A DNA stretch of 64,000 nt from the IMG/VR virus record IMGVR_UViG_3300009181_000033, positions 124,001-188,000 of that record; one strand, written 5' to 3'. Made by a program: the position numbers and the translations under genes. Origin of the DNA: a virus. Positions within the stretch are counted from its first letter, which is position 1. Every line of letters begins with the position of its first letter. The notes below the pieces were generated by a model. The model saw nothing but the letters and a program-made list of their open reading frames with translations, did no database searches and was not told where the DNA came from. Positions 1-9,090 of this stretch are shown one piece after another.

Positions 1-1
1 T

Positions 2-346
2 TTTAATGGATCTATTTCTACAATGAATGGTTCTTCGAGTCCTGAAGTTCTCGGATCAACATATGTTGATCCGACAAAAATTGGAGGCACCAAGATGGTC
101 CTTGAGGGATCGATAGCTTCTGTTGGTGGAGGTAATTCCACCGCTGCAAACCTGGTGCTCTTCAACAAGACATCGAACTCTGTCGCGACCACAGTTTCGA
201 CTACACTACAAAATTCGACCTTCGTGAGCTCTGAATTGAACATGCCCGCCTCGCCGGGGTTGTACGAGGTCAGGCTCTACGTATCCAACGCAACTGGTGC
301 AACCAGCGCCGCTGTGGCGTACATGGCTCGTCTCCGTTTCTATTGA
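2..346 (+). CDS. Virion-like protein, 5'-truncated
   Basis: The reading frame is open from the first bases of the window and ends with TAG-free sequence up to a TGA at 346, so the true start probably lies outside. The visible part is Ser/Thr/Gly/Val-rich, with short alternating beta-type segments and no Cys. It resembles small phage tail or decoration proteins in composition, but I recognise no family. An internal ATG at 23 has no convincing ribosome binding site, which supports truncation. It is the first gene of a plus-strand run of structural-looking genes, and the next gene follows after 25 nt with its own AAAGGA site. Confidence 0.55.
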   Translation, partial: FNGSISTMNGSSSPEVLGSTYVDPTKIGGTKMVLEGSIASVGGGNSTAANLVLFNKTSNSVATTVSTTLQNSTFVSSELNMPASPGLYEVRLYVSNATGATSAAVAYMARLRFY

Positions 347-371
347 ATCTAACGAATAAAGGAAAACAAAA

Positions 372-1418
372 ATGGCACTACCTACATTAGCAAAAACATG
401 GGAAATCAACGCAAATGACGCATATAACTATCAAGGATCAGTTCTCGCAGTTGCAAGGCTTGCAACTTGGAAACTTTTCACTGCACTCAAATCCTCGGGT
501 TGGATAGTTCAGTCGTCATCAAATGGAACAACAGCATCAGCATCAGATTTGTGGACAGATAGCTCTAAACTTAATTGGAATGGGAACGGCCTGGCTAGAT
601 CATGAGTCGTCTTAAGAAACTCCGTATTCGGTAGCACTTATGACATTTGTATAGATTGCTTGTCAGGCGCCGGCGCTTTGAACGTTAACCCTCAAAATTT
701 TGCCATTGTTGCTCGTAAACTTGGTTATGTAACAACTTCGTTGGTAACGACGTCTAGACCAGGTGGATCCAACGCTGGAGATGCAGAGCAAGTCATTGGA
801 AATCATTCACTTGCAACTGGTGGACCATCTTGGAGTCAGCAGTGGTTTGGTGGAGACCAAGCTGATCAAGCCCTAGTTTTTCACTGGCAACGTGCTACAG
901 ACAATTCGGCATTTAGATTTTTTATCTACAACCAAGATATTCTAACATATTTCTTTATGTTGGAAAAAGCCGGTAATCCATCTGCTGCTTGGACAAGTGC
1001 GTCATCAGACAGTCAGGTTGTGGGCTGGGGTATTTCTAGGTACGCTAGCGCCACAACAGTAGATATTGGCACAAATTTATGGACCAACGGTGTTCTAATG
1101 ACTAGATTGGGAACCTCACCCCAGACTGTCGGACTTCGTACTACGGTTGAAAGTTACAACGGTGGTTGGGTAACTCAGGGCATCATAAATGATCAGACTC
1201 TTGAGTATCCAATGATTCCAATGGGCCTTGTCTGCACGAATGCTCCATACCGCATGCGCCTAGGAAACATTGTTGACATGTGGCATACGCAGATCACCCT
1301 GCCCCATGGATCTACTTTCCCATCCGATGGAACTCGTCAATTCCTTCAGTTGGGCACCGTAATCATTCCTTGGGGAACTTCTGCATCTCCAGGTCCCCTG
1401 CTCCGCACACGTTTCTGA
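372..1418 (+). CDS. Tail-fibre-type protein split by one in-frame TGA
   Basis: Two open segments, 372-605 and 660-1418, lie in the same frame. The codons between them (606-659) are open and read sensibly, so this is one 349-codon gene broken only by TGA at 603-605. The context is ...GNGLARS-stop-VVLRNSVFG. From memory, phage proteins that begin MALPTLAKTW carry Trp here (SWIVLR-type motif), so TGA probably replaces TGG. The start has an AAAGGA site 8 nt upstream. The body is beta-rich with many W, G, T and S residues and looks like a virion surface protein. If the stop is real, the product is a 77-residue stub, and the downstream part would need a TTG start at 660 without a clear binding site. 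The family assignment is from recalled resemblance. Confidence 0.7.
603..605 (+). other. In-frame TGA within a fibre gene
   Basis: This is the single stop that interrupts the frame running from 372 to 1418. Flanking codons are TCA before and GTC after. A G-to-A change in TGG would produce it. Other genes in this window end in TGA, so general TGA-to-Trp recoding is not supported. Confidence 0.8.
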
Positions 1419-1446
1419 TTCTTTGTAGTCAAGAAAGGAGTCTAGA

Positions 1447-1809
1447 ATGGCAGACTATAGCGGAGGTTCTATTTTCACAGGAGATTGGTCTAATATACCA
1501 ATGTCAGAACTTCGTCCTCGTGACAACCCACTCGTCGGTCCGTTCTTGGGGGCGGTAACTGACAACGATCTGATTTGTAAGATTGGTGGAGACTTAAGTC
1601 CACGTGACAACCCACTACCCGGTTGGTTGGGACTTGAGCTACCAGTGCAAAACACGGTCACCTATTACTATGCAATGCGCGGTAAGGACAACACCGGTTA
1701 CAAGACCTGGGTCGCGTCAGGTTCGCCTGACACAACAGCATCACAGTACACAGGCTCGCTCAGTGGAACGATGACAGACATCGTCGTATTGCAGAGTTGG
1801 ACCAAGTAA
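1447..1809 (+). CDS. Hypothetical virion-associated protein
   Basis: A 120-residue protein with a strong AAGGAG site 6 nt before the ATG. It contains an internal near-repeat: LRPRDNPLVGPFLG (about residues 21-34) and LSPRDNPLPGWLGLE (about 50-64), suggesting a duplicated small motif. The C-terminal half is Thr/Ser/Gly-rich and beta-like. It has no signal peptide or membrane segment. It ends the first structural run and is followed directly by a rho-independent terminator. I do not recognise the family; virion or tail function is inferred from neighbours and composition. Confidence 0.6.
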   Translation: MADYSGGSIFTGDWSNIPMSELRPRDNPLVGPFLGAVTDNDLICKIGGDLSPRDNPLPGWLGLELPVQNTVTYYYAMRGKDNTGYKTWVASGSPDTTASQYTGSLSGTMTDIVVLQSWTK

Positions 1810-1832
1810 CCAAAAACAAAATCACCATTTTT

Positions 1833-1872
1833 CCACCCGGGAGCTATCGAGTTTCCGGGTGGTTTTTTATTT
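1833..1872 (+). terminator. Rho-independent terminator
   Basis: An 8-bp perfect stem (CCACCCGG at 1833-1840, CCGGGTGG at 1855-1862) with a 14-nt loop is followed by TTTTTTATTTT. It lies 24 nt after the stop of the preceding plus-strand gene. Confidence 0.9.
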
Positions 1873-1940
1873 TGTGAAGTTTTTAATTCATATACGAAAA
1901 TATTCAACTGCGAATATTTATTATTTCGGAGGGTATGTCC

Positions 1941-2159
1941 ATGAGCAAGGGTCCGTTATCTCCAAAGGATATGGAGAATTACATACTAGAAATTAAGTCT
2001 GACCTTGAGAAGATATGTGCCACTCTGGCACACTGGCGTCTCTATGGGTACAACGGCACAAAGGAAGTGCCGATCAAATTGTTGCCAATAGAAACACAGG
2101 CGCTTAAAGTGAAAGCCGAGACAAAAAAATTGGTTGAGTACATCCTCAATCTTCAATGA
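1941..2159 (+). CDS. Small helical hypothetical protein
   Basis: A 72-residue charged, mostly helical protein. Two ATGs are possible, at 1935 and 1941. The GGAGGG at 1928-1933 sits 7 nt before the second and only 1 nt before the first, so 1941 is preferred. No Cys, signal peptide or recognised domain is present. The pattern of Lys/Glu/Leu heptads (about residues 8-25 and 52-70) suggests a helical hairpin. It starts a new transcription unit after the terminator and precedes a collagen-like protein gene. Function unknown. Confidence 0.6.
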   Translation: MSKGPLSPKDMENYILEIKSDLEKICATLAHWRLYGYNGTKEVPIKLLPIETQALKVKAETKKLVEYILNLQ

Positions 2160-2193
2160 TGAATTTAAAACTCACAAATGAAAGGAAAGTATT

Positions 2194-2730
2194 ATGCCCA
2201 TAAATGGAAATGGTGAATTTTTTAGCAGAGTTTCTGGCGTAGGCCCGATCGGGCCCACAGGTCCCACCGGGCCCACAGGTCCCACAGGTGCCCGAGGAAT
2301 TGACGGTTATCAAGGCGTTGACGGTCCCCGAGGTGCAAACGGAGCAACTGGGCCGACCGGACCGGGGGTATACGACATATCAGCAGTCGTTGATGCCAAG
2401 CCAGACGCAAGTGATGTCATCATGAGGTTCGTGGCATGTAGGCCATTCACACTGTCGCTAACAGGATCGGGACATTCCGCGAGATGTCTGACTGCGGGAA
2501 CGAGCACTTCGTCAGCGTTCACGATATCAAGGACCCCGGCAGCTTCGACCACGGCTGCCACATTTTCAACGGTAACATTTGCTGTCAATTCATTGACAGG
2601 TTCCTTCTCAACGCCTGTTTCTGCCCAAGCAACCTTTGCCTCAGGTGACATGTTGACAATAACTGCTCCTGCGACGCAGAACGCCACCTTGGCAGACATC
2701 ATGTTTAATCTTAAAGGAACAGCTTCCTGA
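2194..2730 (+). CDS. Collagen-like virion protein
   Basis: A 178-residue protein. About 18 residues precede a Gly-X-Y tract (about 17-60, [13 protein letters not shown] and similar), followed by a beta-rich domain of about 115 residues. Such short collagen-like tracts trimerise phage fibres and similar appendages. The C-terminal domain ends with [10 protein letters not shown] and a following ALAD-like motif, shared with the proteins at 6550-7101 and, in part, 11679-11936, so these are paralogues. The start has AAAGGAAAG 7 nt upstream. It is followed after 16 nt by the large adhesin-like gene, implying co-expression as tail or decoration components. Confidence 0.75.
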   Translation: MPINGNGEFFSRVSGVGPIGPTGPTGPTGPTGARGIDGYQGVDGPRGANGATGPTGPGVYDISAVVDAKPDASDVIMRFVACRPFTLSLTGSGHSARCLTAGTSTSSAFTISRTPAASTTAATFSTVTFAVNSLTGSFSTPVSAQATFASGDMLTITAPATQNATLADIMFNLKGTAS

Positions 2731-2746
2731 TTTATCGAGGTGAACA

Positions 2747-5700
2747 ATGATCAACCATAGAAGAAAAAGAAACGGGGTCGTTTACTACTGGACTAACGGC
2801 AGTGGAACGCTAGACACAACCACAGCAAACGTGAAATTAAACAAACCAGGAGGCACATCGACAACATACCCAAATTCAACCGCTGCGTCAGCTTCAAAAA
2901 CACTACGCATCGCGACGTCGGCTGGGACAATGACCCTTAATCAGGCCACGAACATTGGAAAACTATACAACGACCTGACGACTGGTCAAAACACAATAAT
3001 TTCCGGCAATAAGTTAAACTTCACAGGTGGGGGAGGAACCATCTCGACAGCGGCAGGCGGTACCCTAACCATCAATTCTGATATAACCAGCGATGCTGCC
3101 CTCAACGTCATCGGTGAAGACGTAGTGGTAGTCAATGGAACAAGAACAGACTCTCAAGGAACAAATTTGATCGGTGGAACTTATGTACTGAATAGCGCAA
3201 ATGCAATAGGCACCGCTGGCCCAATATCATTTGGTGGTGGCACGCTCCAATATACCGAAAACAATTCAACAGATTACTCATCAAGATTCAGCACGAATCC
3301 TGGACAACAGTATAAATTTAGCCCCACTAGTTACAACATTTCTTTTGCCAATAGATTAACAAGCCCTAATAGCACATTAACAAAATTGGGCGGAGCACAA
3401 TTGTTTCTCATTAGCGGATCTGTTTGTTCAGGCACAGTCAATGTTAATGGAGGTGCTCTTCAAATTGGGAGGGGAGAAGTAACTGCTCACATGCCGAATG
3501 TTTCTTCCTATGCAGTTTCATCGGGTGCAAGACTGGCATTGAATTACTCAGGAAGCAAAAATTTATCACCCAGCGAATTTAATGTGACCGGGGCTGGGAT
3601 ATTGGATTTTGTGGGACCTGGTCAAATCAACATGAGCGGTTCATTTTCGCACACCGGAGGAACGTGGGTGTCAAGCGGAACATTAGTGTTATCCAGCTCA
3701 AATGCATTAGGGACAACTGGCAATATTTCATGTCCAAATTCTAAGGGCTTCATAAAACACACCCAATTTAATACGGTCGATTACTCTCCGAGAATAGCCA
3801 CCAACTCAACCATTTGCGTTGATGTAGTCGACCAAAACATTGACTGGAATTCAAACATCTCCGGTCTTTATCTGACAAAAAGAGGACAGGGTGATTTGAA
3901 AATAAACGGTACAACGACTAGTTTGGGGTCCATGTCTATCCAAAATGGAAGCGTCATGTTTAAGGGCAGCTCTCTAGGCGACGTTGATCTCGGAACAATT
4001 GCGCTTCTATATGGTGAATCTACATGTAATCAAATAGCCATATCACCAAATGGAGCGAAAGCGTACTGTCCCAAAGACGGTGGTTTGAACATAGTTGATA
4101 CGAACACAGGTGAATTAATAAAATCAATATCAATATCTAATTGCTCATTTTCTTTCATAAAAATAAATTCCACGGGAACGAAAGTTTACTTGGCACAAAG
4201 ACAAGATCTTTCTGGAAACGCCGGTACTAAGATCTATGTCGTTGACACATCGACATACCAAGTCACAAGCATGACTTGTAGTTCATATCCTGCGGCTCTT
4301 GAATTGTCATCAAATGATAATTTTTTGTATGTGATGATGGACAATCCAACAAACAAGATAGAGTCATTCAACGTCGGCACAGGAGTAAAAATTTCATCAG
4401 TTTCAATAAGAAATCCATGGGGAAAGTATATTTCAATATCACCCGATGGAACGAGGTTATTTGTTCCCCTGTATAGGGTAAGCGGTCCGGCTTGGACAGG
4501 TGTGAATATCGTCACAGTCGACCCAATGACTGGGGTGGTATCTTCAACGTATGATTATCGTGAAAGCTTTGCTTCTTCTTTGGCGCTCAGTGGACAATTA
4601 CTTGCATTAAATTCAACAAGTTTTTATTACGTCGCAAATGATTGCACCATAAGGCTATTTACCATTGATGCGGGTGGTGAATATACCGATAATATAGTTG
4701 TTCAATCTCCTTTTGATACTTCTTTTTCATTAAGAACATCGTGGAAAAACAACAATGGGACATTTACGATCGTGTGTAACAGAACAAGCAGAAACTTTGT
4801 TTGCACAATTTCTCCGACATTAAATAAACTGGTGGATTCATGCAGCGTAAAGGCAGACATTTCACATGGTTATTATGATGGCCAAAAATACTTCTTGGCT
4901 GCTTCATCTGGAGATTATTTCATTCTTAAGCCACAAACCTGCTCTTTGATTATTGACAATAATTCGGCCGCGACCAATAGCTCGAATACACAGATCGGTG
5001 GTCTCGGTGGAAAAATTACTAAATTGGGAACAGGAACATTTACACAACAAGCTTCAGACAACACTATTTCTAGTCTCAATGTTTTGTCTGGAACTTACGT
5101 TCTGAATGGTTCACCATCTTCCATTGGAATGTTCAAGGACGGAATAAATGTAGCTTCTGGATCGACACTTGGATTGGCAAATTATGGGTTGAGAAATCTT
5201 TCAGGAACCCTGATTCTTTCAGGATCAGGATTTAACAACAGTGGCTCTCTAAAAAATGTGAGTGGTGATAGCAGCATAACTGGTTCAATCATTCTGGCAC
5301 AAAACTCAAGAATAAATTGTGATTTGGGCAATCTTTTTATTACAAGTTCGATCACTGGATCTGGAAACAGCTTGACAGTAGGTGGAGCAGGAAACGTAAC
5401 AATCGGTGGAGCCAATCTAGCAAATGGCGTGTTGAACAAAGACGGAACTGGCAATTTGACATTAGTGGCGAACAATGTCATAAGTGGTACCATCAATGTG
5501 CTAACAGGGACTCTTACTGCAATTTCCAGTTCGGGATTTGGTTCAACGACGTCCGGTATTATCTTGAATCCAGGCACGGTGTTTGATTTGTCAAATTTGA
5601 AAACAATGACGCCGGTAACAAAGGGCTTCTTAACAGGGAGCAATGCGACGTTGATGTTTGACGCCAGTTCTCCAATTGGGACGAATTCAAGACTGGCAAT

Positions 5701-6532
5701 AAGTGGAAACATCAATTTAACTGGTGCCACAATAAACCTTGGAGCACTCTCCAAAGTTAACGTTGGAACCTACGATTTGATATCGTATACTGGAATCTTG
5801 ACAGGTACGCCCGGGTTCATTTCTGGCAGCGGGATATCACAGGCTTCTTTGAATTTGTCAACAAATCCTAAAAAAGTACAAGCAATCGTAACAAGAGGCT
5901 ATATTGATGCCAACTGGTTCTGGAACTGTACCAGCTCGGGGGCGGGAACGTTGGTCCAAAGAACTGACGGTTCTGTTCAAATGACAAACGCAGGCACTTC
6001 CTCAACGTGGATGTATACGGGAAGTGGTGCCGGCGTTGGTGCAAAAACCTTGACGATGAAGTTTTATTTACCACAAGGTGCACAACTTGCAGGAGGGTCT
6101 GGCTCGAGCCTCATCATCGGTCTTGCAATAGGAAATTCATCAACAGCTGTCTGCAGGGTTTTCGGAATTAACGTCAATAGTATCAACTGGACATATGGAT
6201 GGTATTTAAGGGGTTATGACCTTGGGATGTCAAGAATAATAGGTTCCGATCAGGGAAATTCAACAGACTCTTGGAATAGACCGTCAAGTTCACCTGTATG
6301 GTTGAAGTGCATTGATAATGGGACGACAACGACGTTCCACATGTCATTTGATGGAGTTAATTACACTCAAAAATTCTCTTTGGCAAATTCAACCTGGTCT
6401 GCCGATACAACGAACGGCATTCCAGGAAACAACAATGCGGATTTGTTCGGAATATCACTGAATGTTTCAAACATAAGTTATGATACCAGCAGAGGTCCAA
6501 TAGTCACTCAATTCGATATAACCAGACCATAA
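2747..6532 (+). CDS. Large adhesin-like tail protein with beta-propeller insert
   Basis: A 1261-residue protein. Residues about 50-420 and 735-1030 carry autotransporter-passenger-type repeats: G-G-T-(x)-V/L-(x)-G-(x)-L/Y-(x)-L-N/S blocks such as GGTYVLNSANAIG and GGTWVSSGTLVLSSSNALG. These usually form a right-handed beta-helix. Residues about 420-735 look like a beta-propeller with YVTN/NHL-type blades (ISPNGAKAYCPKDGG, SPDGTRLFVPLY). The last 210 residues, from about WFWNCTSSG, look like a lectin/concanavalin-type sandwich (SFDGVNYTQKF). No signal peptide is visible. GAGGTG lies 5 nt before the ATG. It sits between two collagen-like paralogues, so a receptor-binding fibre or tailspike is likely. 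Exact role is inferred. Confidence 0.7.
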   Translation: MINHRRKRNGVVYYWTNGSGTLDTTTANVKLNKPGGTSTTYPNSTAASASKTLRIATSAGTMTLNQATNIGKLYNDLTTGQNTIISGNKLNFTGGGGTISTAAGGTLTINSDITSDAALNVIGEDVVVVNGTRTDSQGTNLIGGTYVLNSANAIGTAGPISFGGGTLQYTENNSTDYSSRFSTNPGQQYKFSPTSYNISFANRLTSPNSTLTKLGGAQLFLISGSVCSGTVNVNGGALQIGRGEVTAHMPNVSSYAVSSGARLALNYSGSKNLSPSEFNVTGAGILDFVGPGQINMSGSFSHTGGTWVSSGTLVLSSSNALGTTGNISCPNSKGFIKHTQFNTVDYSPRIATNSTICVDVVDQNIDWNSNISGLYLTKRGQGDLKINGTTTSLGSMSIQNGSVMFKGSSLGDVDLGTIALLYGESTCNQIAISPNGAKAYCPKDGGLNIVDTNTGELIKSISISNCSFSFIKINSTGTKVYLAQRQDLSGNAGTKIYVVDTSTYQVTSMTCSSYPAALELSSNDNFLYVMMDNPTNKIESFNVGTGVKISSVSIRNPWGKYISISPDGTRLFVPLYRVSGPAWTGVNIVTVDPMTGVVSSTYDYRESFASSLALSGQLLALNSTSFYYVANDCTIRLFTIDAGGEYTDNIVVQSPFDTSFSLRTSWKNNNGTFTIVCNRTSRNFVCTISPTLNKLVDSCSVKADISHGYYDGQKYFLAASSGDYFILKPQTCSLIIDNNSAATNSSNTQIGGLGGKITKLGTGTFTQQASDNTISSLNVLSGTYVLNGSPSSIGMFKDGINVASGSTLGLANYGLRNLSGTLILSGSGFNNSGSLKNVSGDSSITGSIILAQNSRINCDLGNLFITSSITGSGNSLTVGGAGNVTIGGANLANGVLNKDGTGNLTLVANNVISGTINVLTGTLTAISSSGFGSTTSGIILNPGTVFDLSNLKTMTPVTKGFLTGSNATLMFDASSPIGTNSRLAISGNINLTGATINLGALSKVNVGTYDLISYTGILTGTPGFISGSGISQASLNLSTNPKKVQAIVTRGYIDANWFWNCTSSGAGTLVQRTDGSVQMTNAGTSSTWMYTGSGAGVGAKTLTMKFYLPQGAQLAGGSGSSLIIGLAIGNSSTAVCRVFGINVNSINWTYGWYLRGYDLGMSRIIGSDQGNSTDSWNRPSSSPVWLKCIDNGTTTTFHMSFDGVNYTQKFSLANSTWSADTTNGIPGNNNADLFGISLNVSNISYDTSRGPIVTQFDITRP

Positions 6533-6549
6533 CACTAAAGGAGAATAAA

Positions 6550-7101
6550 ATGTCAGTAAATTGGTACAAAGGAAATGAAAGTGGATACCTAAGGGTGTAT
6601 GGTGTTGGTCCCATGGGGCCTTCTGGATCGCAAGGTCCTGCAGGTCCTCAAGGGCCGGCCGGACCGGATGGTTTTCAAGGTGGGGACGGCAATCCAGGAC
6701 CCACAGGGTTCTCTGGCTCTGCAGGATCTTCAATATACGATCTTTTTTCTCAGGTCGACGGAAACCTGGGACCGGGTGAAATTTTCTTCAAATTCCCCGT
6801 GGGAAGATCTTTCACTTTGTCGACAACCGGCTCACAACACGCCGCGCGTTGCGTGACTGCGGCGACGACGTCACCGGCAGTCATAACGATATCAAAAATA
6901 CCCTCAGGGTCAACAACGTCGCAAACATTTGCGACCTGCAACTTTGGGGTGAGCTCAACGACAGGAACGTTCACGATACAGGATGTGACCAAGGCTAGCT
7001 TCGTCTGGGGAGATACGCTGACAATAACAGCGCCTAATCCTGCGAATGCAGCCTTGGCCGATGTAATGATATCGCTCAGGGGATCTACAAATCAACTTTA
7101 G
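6550..7101 (+). CDS. Collagen-like virion protein, paralogue
   Basis: A 183-residue protein built like the one at 2194-2730: a short N-terminus, about 15 Gly-X-Y triplets (residues about 20-62, e.g. GPAGPQGPAGPDG), then a beta-rich domain with the same landmarks (FTLS.TGS.HAARC, GDTLTITAP, ALADVM). It has a strong AAAGGAG site 7 nt before ATG. It is the last gene of the plus-strand structural run and ends just before a shared hairpin terminator. Probably a trimeric fibre or tip component that works with its paralogue and the intervening adhesin. Confidence 0.75.
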   Translation: MSVNWYKGNESGYLRVYGVGPMGPSGSQGPAGPQGPAGPDGFQGGDGNPGPTGFSGSAGSSIYDLFSQVDGNLGPGEIFFKFPVGRSFTLSTTGSQHAARCVTAATTSPAVITISKIPSGSTTSQTFATCNFGVSSTTGTFTIQDVTKASFVWGDTLTITAPNPANAALADVMISLRGSTNQL

Positions 7102-7115
7102 TTGATTGAATTCTG

Positions 7116-7155
7116 GCTCACCGTGCTCATTCACTTGAGCGCGGTGAGCTTTTTT
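7116..7155. terminator. Bidirectional terminator hairpin between convergent genes
   Basis: Nested stem: GCTCACCG (7116-7123) with CGGTGAGC (7142-7149), and inside it GCTCA (7125-7129) with TGAGC (7136-7140). The plus strand then runs into TTTTTT. The stop codon of the minus-strand protease gene (7127-7129) lies inside the hairpin. Confidence 0.85.
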
Positions 7156-7804
7156 CCATAAATGATTTTATTTTATCTTTATGGATGAAAAATGAGAGAA
7201 GGGGAGAGCCGGGCATCACATAGGAGCATATGCCAACCAGCTTGCCTTCGTCATCGAATGCTCCCCCACCTGAATTGCCCATCCACGCCGGTGAAGATAT
7301 TTGAATGTGTTTGGTTTCTTTTTTGAAATTGTATCTACTGGCAGAAACTACGCCCTCGATGAACGTCCACCAGAGTCCATTCGTGTGACCGACTATGTTT
7401 ACATGTTGACCGTCCCATACTTCTTCCGTCAGTAATGCGACGGGGTGTTCTGGTGGATTAAGGGCAATGAGAAGAGCAAGGTCCTGAACAGGGTCTGATT
7501 GCAAGATATGGGCAATTTTTATCTTGCCTTTCCTGTCTCCAATGTCAATGTACATCACCACATTATCTATTTTCTTGTCGTCGACGCAATGTTCGGCGGT
7601 CAAGATCTTATCGCTCCCAACCCAGACTCCTGAACAATAAGGCATCATTTTATCCTGAAGGTCATCCAGATCAGGGATCACCAAAGCGACTGTTGTCCTC
7701 TTTAGTGTGTCAACAAAGTTCTTCTTCGGATTCACAGGCTTAAAAGGTGCACAGGTTGTCAAACCAAACAATATGAAAAACATCATGGCAAACGAAACCC
7801 TCAT
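7127..7804 (-). CDS. Lipoprotein trypsin-like serine protease
   Basis: A 225-residue protein with a chymotrypsin-fold protease domain. Visible catalytic motifs are TAEHC (His), DPVQDLALL (Asp) and GNSGGGAF (Ser). An N-terminal hydrophobic stretch ending LTTC is a lipobox, so the enzyme is probably a membrane-anchored lipoprotein exported to the host periplasm or surface. The start at 7804 is chosen because AGGAGG lies 4 nt upstream; an upstream ATG at 7822 would overlap that site. Phage-encoded exported proteases are uncommon. Possible roles are envelope modification, superinfection exclusion or degrading host factors; none is shown by the sequence. Confidence 0.85.
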   Translation of the reverse strand: MRVSFAMMFFILFGLTTCAPFKPVNPKKNFVDTLKRTTVALVIPDLDDLQDKMMPYCSGVWVGSDKILTAEHCVDDKKIDNVVMYIDIGDRKGKIKIAHILQSDPVQDLALLIALNPPEHPVALLTEEVWDGQHVNIVGHTNGLWWTFIEGVVSASRYNFKKETKHIQISSPAWMGNSGGGAFDDEGKLVGICSYVMPGSPLLSFFIHKDKIKSFMEKSSPRSSE

Positions 7805-8002
7805 AAAACCTCCTGAATTCACATGCGAATTAAAAATAACTATTGTGCTAAATCAACCACCCAAAATCACAAATGATTTTTTTGGAAAAACTCGACTACA
7901 ATCCGTTTTTCAGCGCATGAAATAATTGATGTCATCAATACTTAAAATCTCCTTGGTCAACCAACCTTGTGTGGAGCAAGGGTTTCTGCAAGAAAGACAA
8001 AG

Positions 8003-8848
8003 ATGAAAATAATCACAGTTGGCAATGGCTTTGTGGCAAGTCATCTGCCATATCAGGTTTCCAGAGTTCGCTTCGACAATGGAGTTAAATCAATTTCCAA
8101 ATTTTTGGAAAAAAACAAGCCAGATGTTGTGATCAACTGTGTGGGGAAAACAGGTCGACCCAATATGGATTGGTGTGAAATAAACAAAGGAGAGACCACG
8201 ATTGCCAACGTCGCCCTGCCTGTTTTGTTGGCGCAGGAATGTGCTAAGAAATCTATTCGCATGATTCACGTTGGTTCCGGTTGCATATTTTACGGAAGCT
8301 CCCCATACGTTGAAACAGCAGCAATGACCAGGGCAATTACAAAGGATCATGGATGGAGGGAGACTGACATCGCAAATCCACAATCACACTATTCCAAAAC
8401 AAAATATGCTTGTGATTTGGCAATTGGCGGGATGGAAAACGTGACCATTTTGAGGATTAGGATGCCAATATCGAAAAAGAATCATCCAAGAAATCTCATC
8501 ACTGAATTACGCGGATACAATAAAGTAATCAACGTTCCAAATTCCATGACTTTCATGGATGACTTTGTCAGGTGCGTTGATTGGATTGTCAGCGGCAACA
8601 AAACTGGAATCTATCACGTCACAAATCCAGGGGTCATAACAGCTGCTCAAATCATGGGAGAGTACAAAAAACATAACGCCGATCATGCTTTTTCTATGAT
8701 CAATGAAGAACAATTGACTGGGCTAACGATCGCAAAGAGGTCGAATTGTGTGCTGGACTCTTCTAAATTAAAAGGAGAAGGCTTTGAAATGACGCCTGCG
8801 TCAGACGCCCTTAAGGACTGCATGATCGACTACGTCAGGAATGTTTGA
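8003..8848 (+). CDS. RmlD-like NAD(P)-dependent sugar reductase
   Basis: A 281-residue short-chain dehydrogenase/reductase of the dTDP-4-dehydrorhamnose reductase type. The N-terminal GNGFVASHL is a Rossmann nucleotide-binding loop, VVINCVGKTGRPNMDWCE resembles the RmlD beta4 region, and YSKTKYACD supplies the catalytic YxxxK. The ATG at 8003 is preferred over 7967 because the Rossmann strand begins directly after it. The family reduces a keto group on nucleotide-activated sugars; the real substrate here is unknown. It fits with the UDP-sugar pyrophosphorylase, epimerase and glycosyltransferase genes elsewhere in the window. Its 3' end overlaps the next minus-strand gene by 48 nt. Confidence 0.75.
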   Translation: MKIITVGNGFVASHLPYQVSRVRFDNGVKSISKFLEKNKPDVVINCVGKTGRPNMDWCEINKGETTIANVALPVLLAQECAKKSIRMIHVGSGCIFYGSSPYVETAAMTRAITKDHGWRETDIANPQSHYSKTKYACDLAIGGMENVTILRIRMPISKKNHPRNLITELRGYNKVINVPNSMTFMDDFVRCVDWIVSGNKTGIYHVTNPGVITAAQIMGEYKKHNADHAFSMINEEQLTGLTIAKRSNCVLDSSKLKGEGFEMTPASDALKDCMIDYVRNV

Positions 8849-9025
8849 ATTTTCTTCCCGCTTCATCTTTTCTTCCTTCCAAGGACAGTGTCGGCACCTG
8901 CCATTGCAGCAATATCCTCTACGAAAATGATATGCCTCGGTGAACACCATTCGACCACCCGGCTCCCTGTAGTAATCCACACCTTCAACTATCTTCGGTC
9001 TAGGCTCTATTTTCACGTCAAACAT
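8801..9025 (-). CDS. Small Cys-rich protein, DUF5522-like
   Basis: A 74-residue protein containing GGRMVFTEAYHFRRGYCC followed by a C-x3-C-x2-C arrangement (CCNGRCRHCPW). This pattern is typical of a small uncharacterised bacterial family (DUF5522, from memory), likely metal-binding. The start at 9025 is chosen because GGGGG lies about 9 nt upstream; another ATG at 9064 has no site. Convergent overlap with the reductase gene is 48 nt, long for this genome but acceptable given the conserved motif. Function unknown. Confidence 0.7.
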   Translation of the reverse strand: MFDVKIEPRPKIVEGVDYYREPGGRMVFTEAYHFRRGYCCNGRCRHCPWKEEKMKREENSNIPDVVDHAVLKGV

Positions 9026-9090
9026 TTTAATTAACCCCCAGAGACTTTTAAGGTCAACAGTCATAAAGATTAAACCACGAGCCGTCTAGA

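Noticed and set aside
603-605. Genome-wide TGA-to-Trp recoding
   Set aside because: Many well-supported genes in the window end with TGA, including the IF-1 gene and the DnaE gene, and other Trp-rich genes use TGG.
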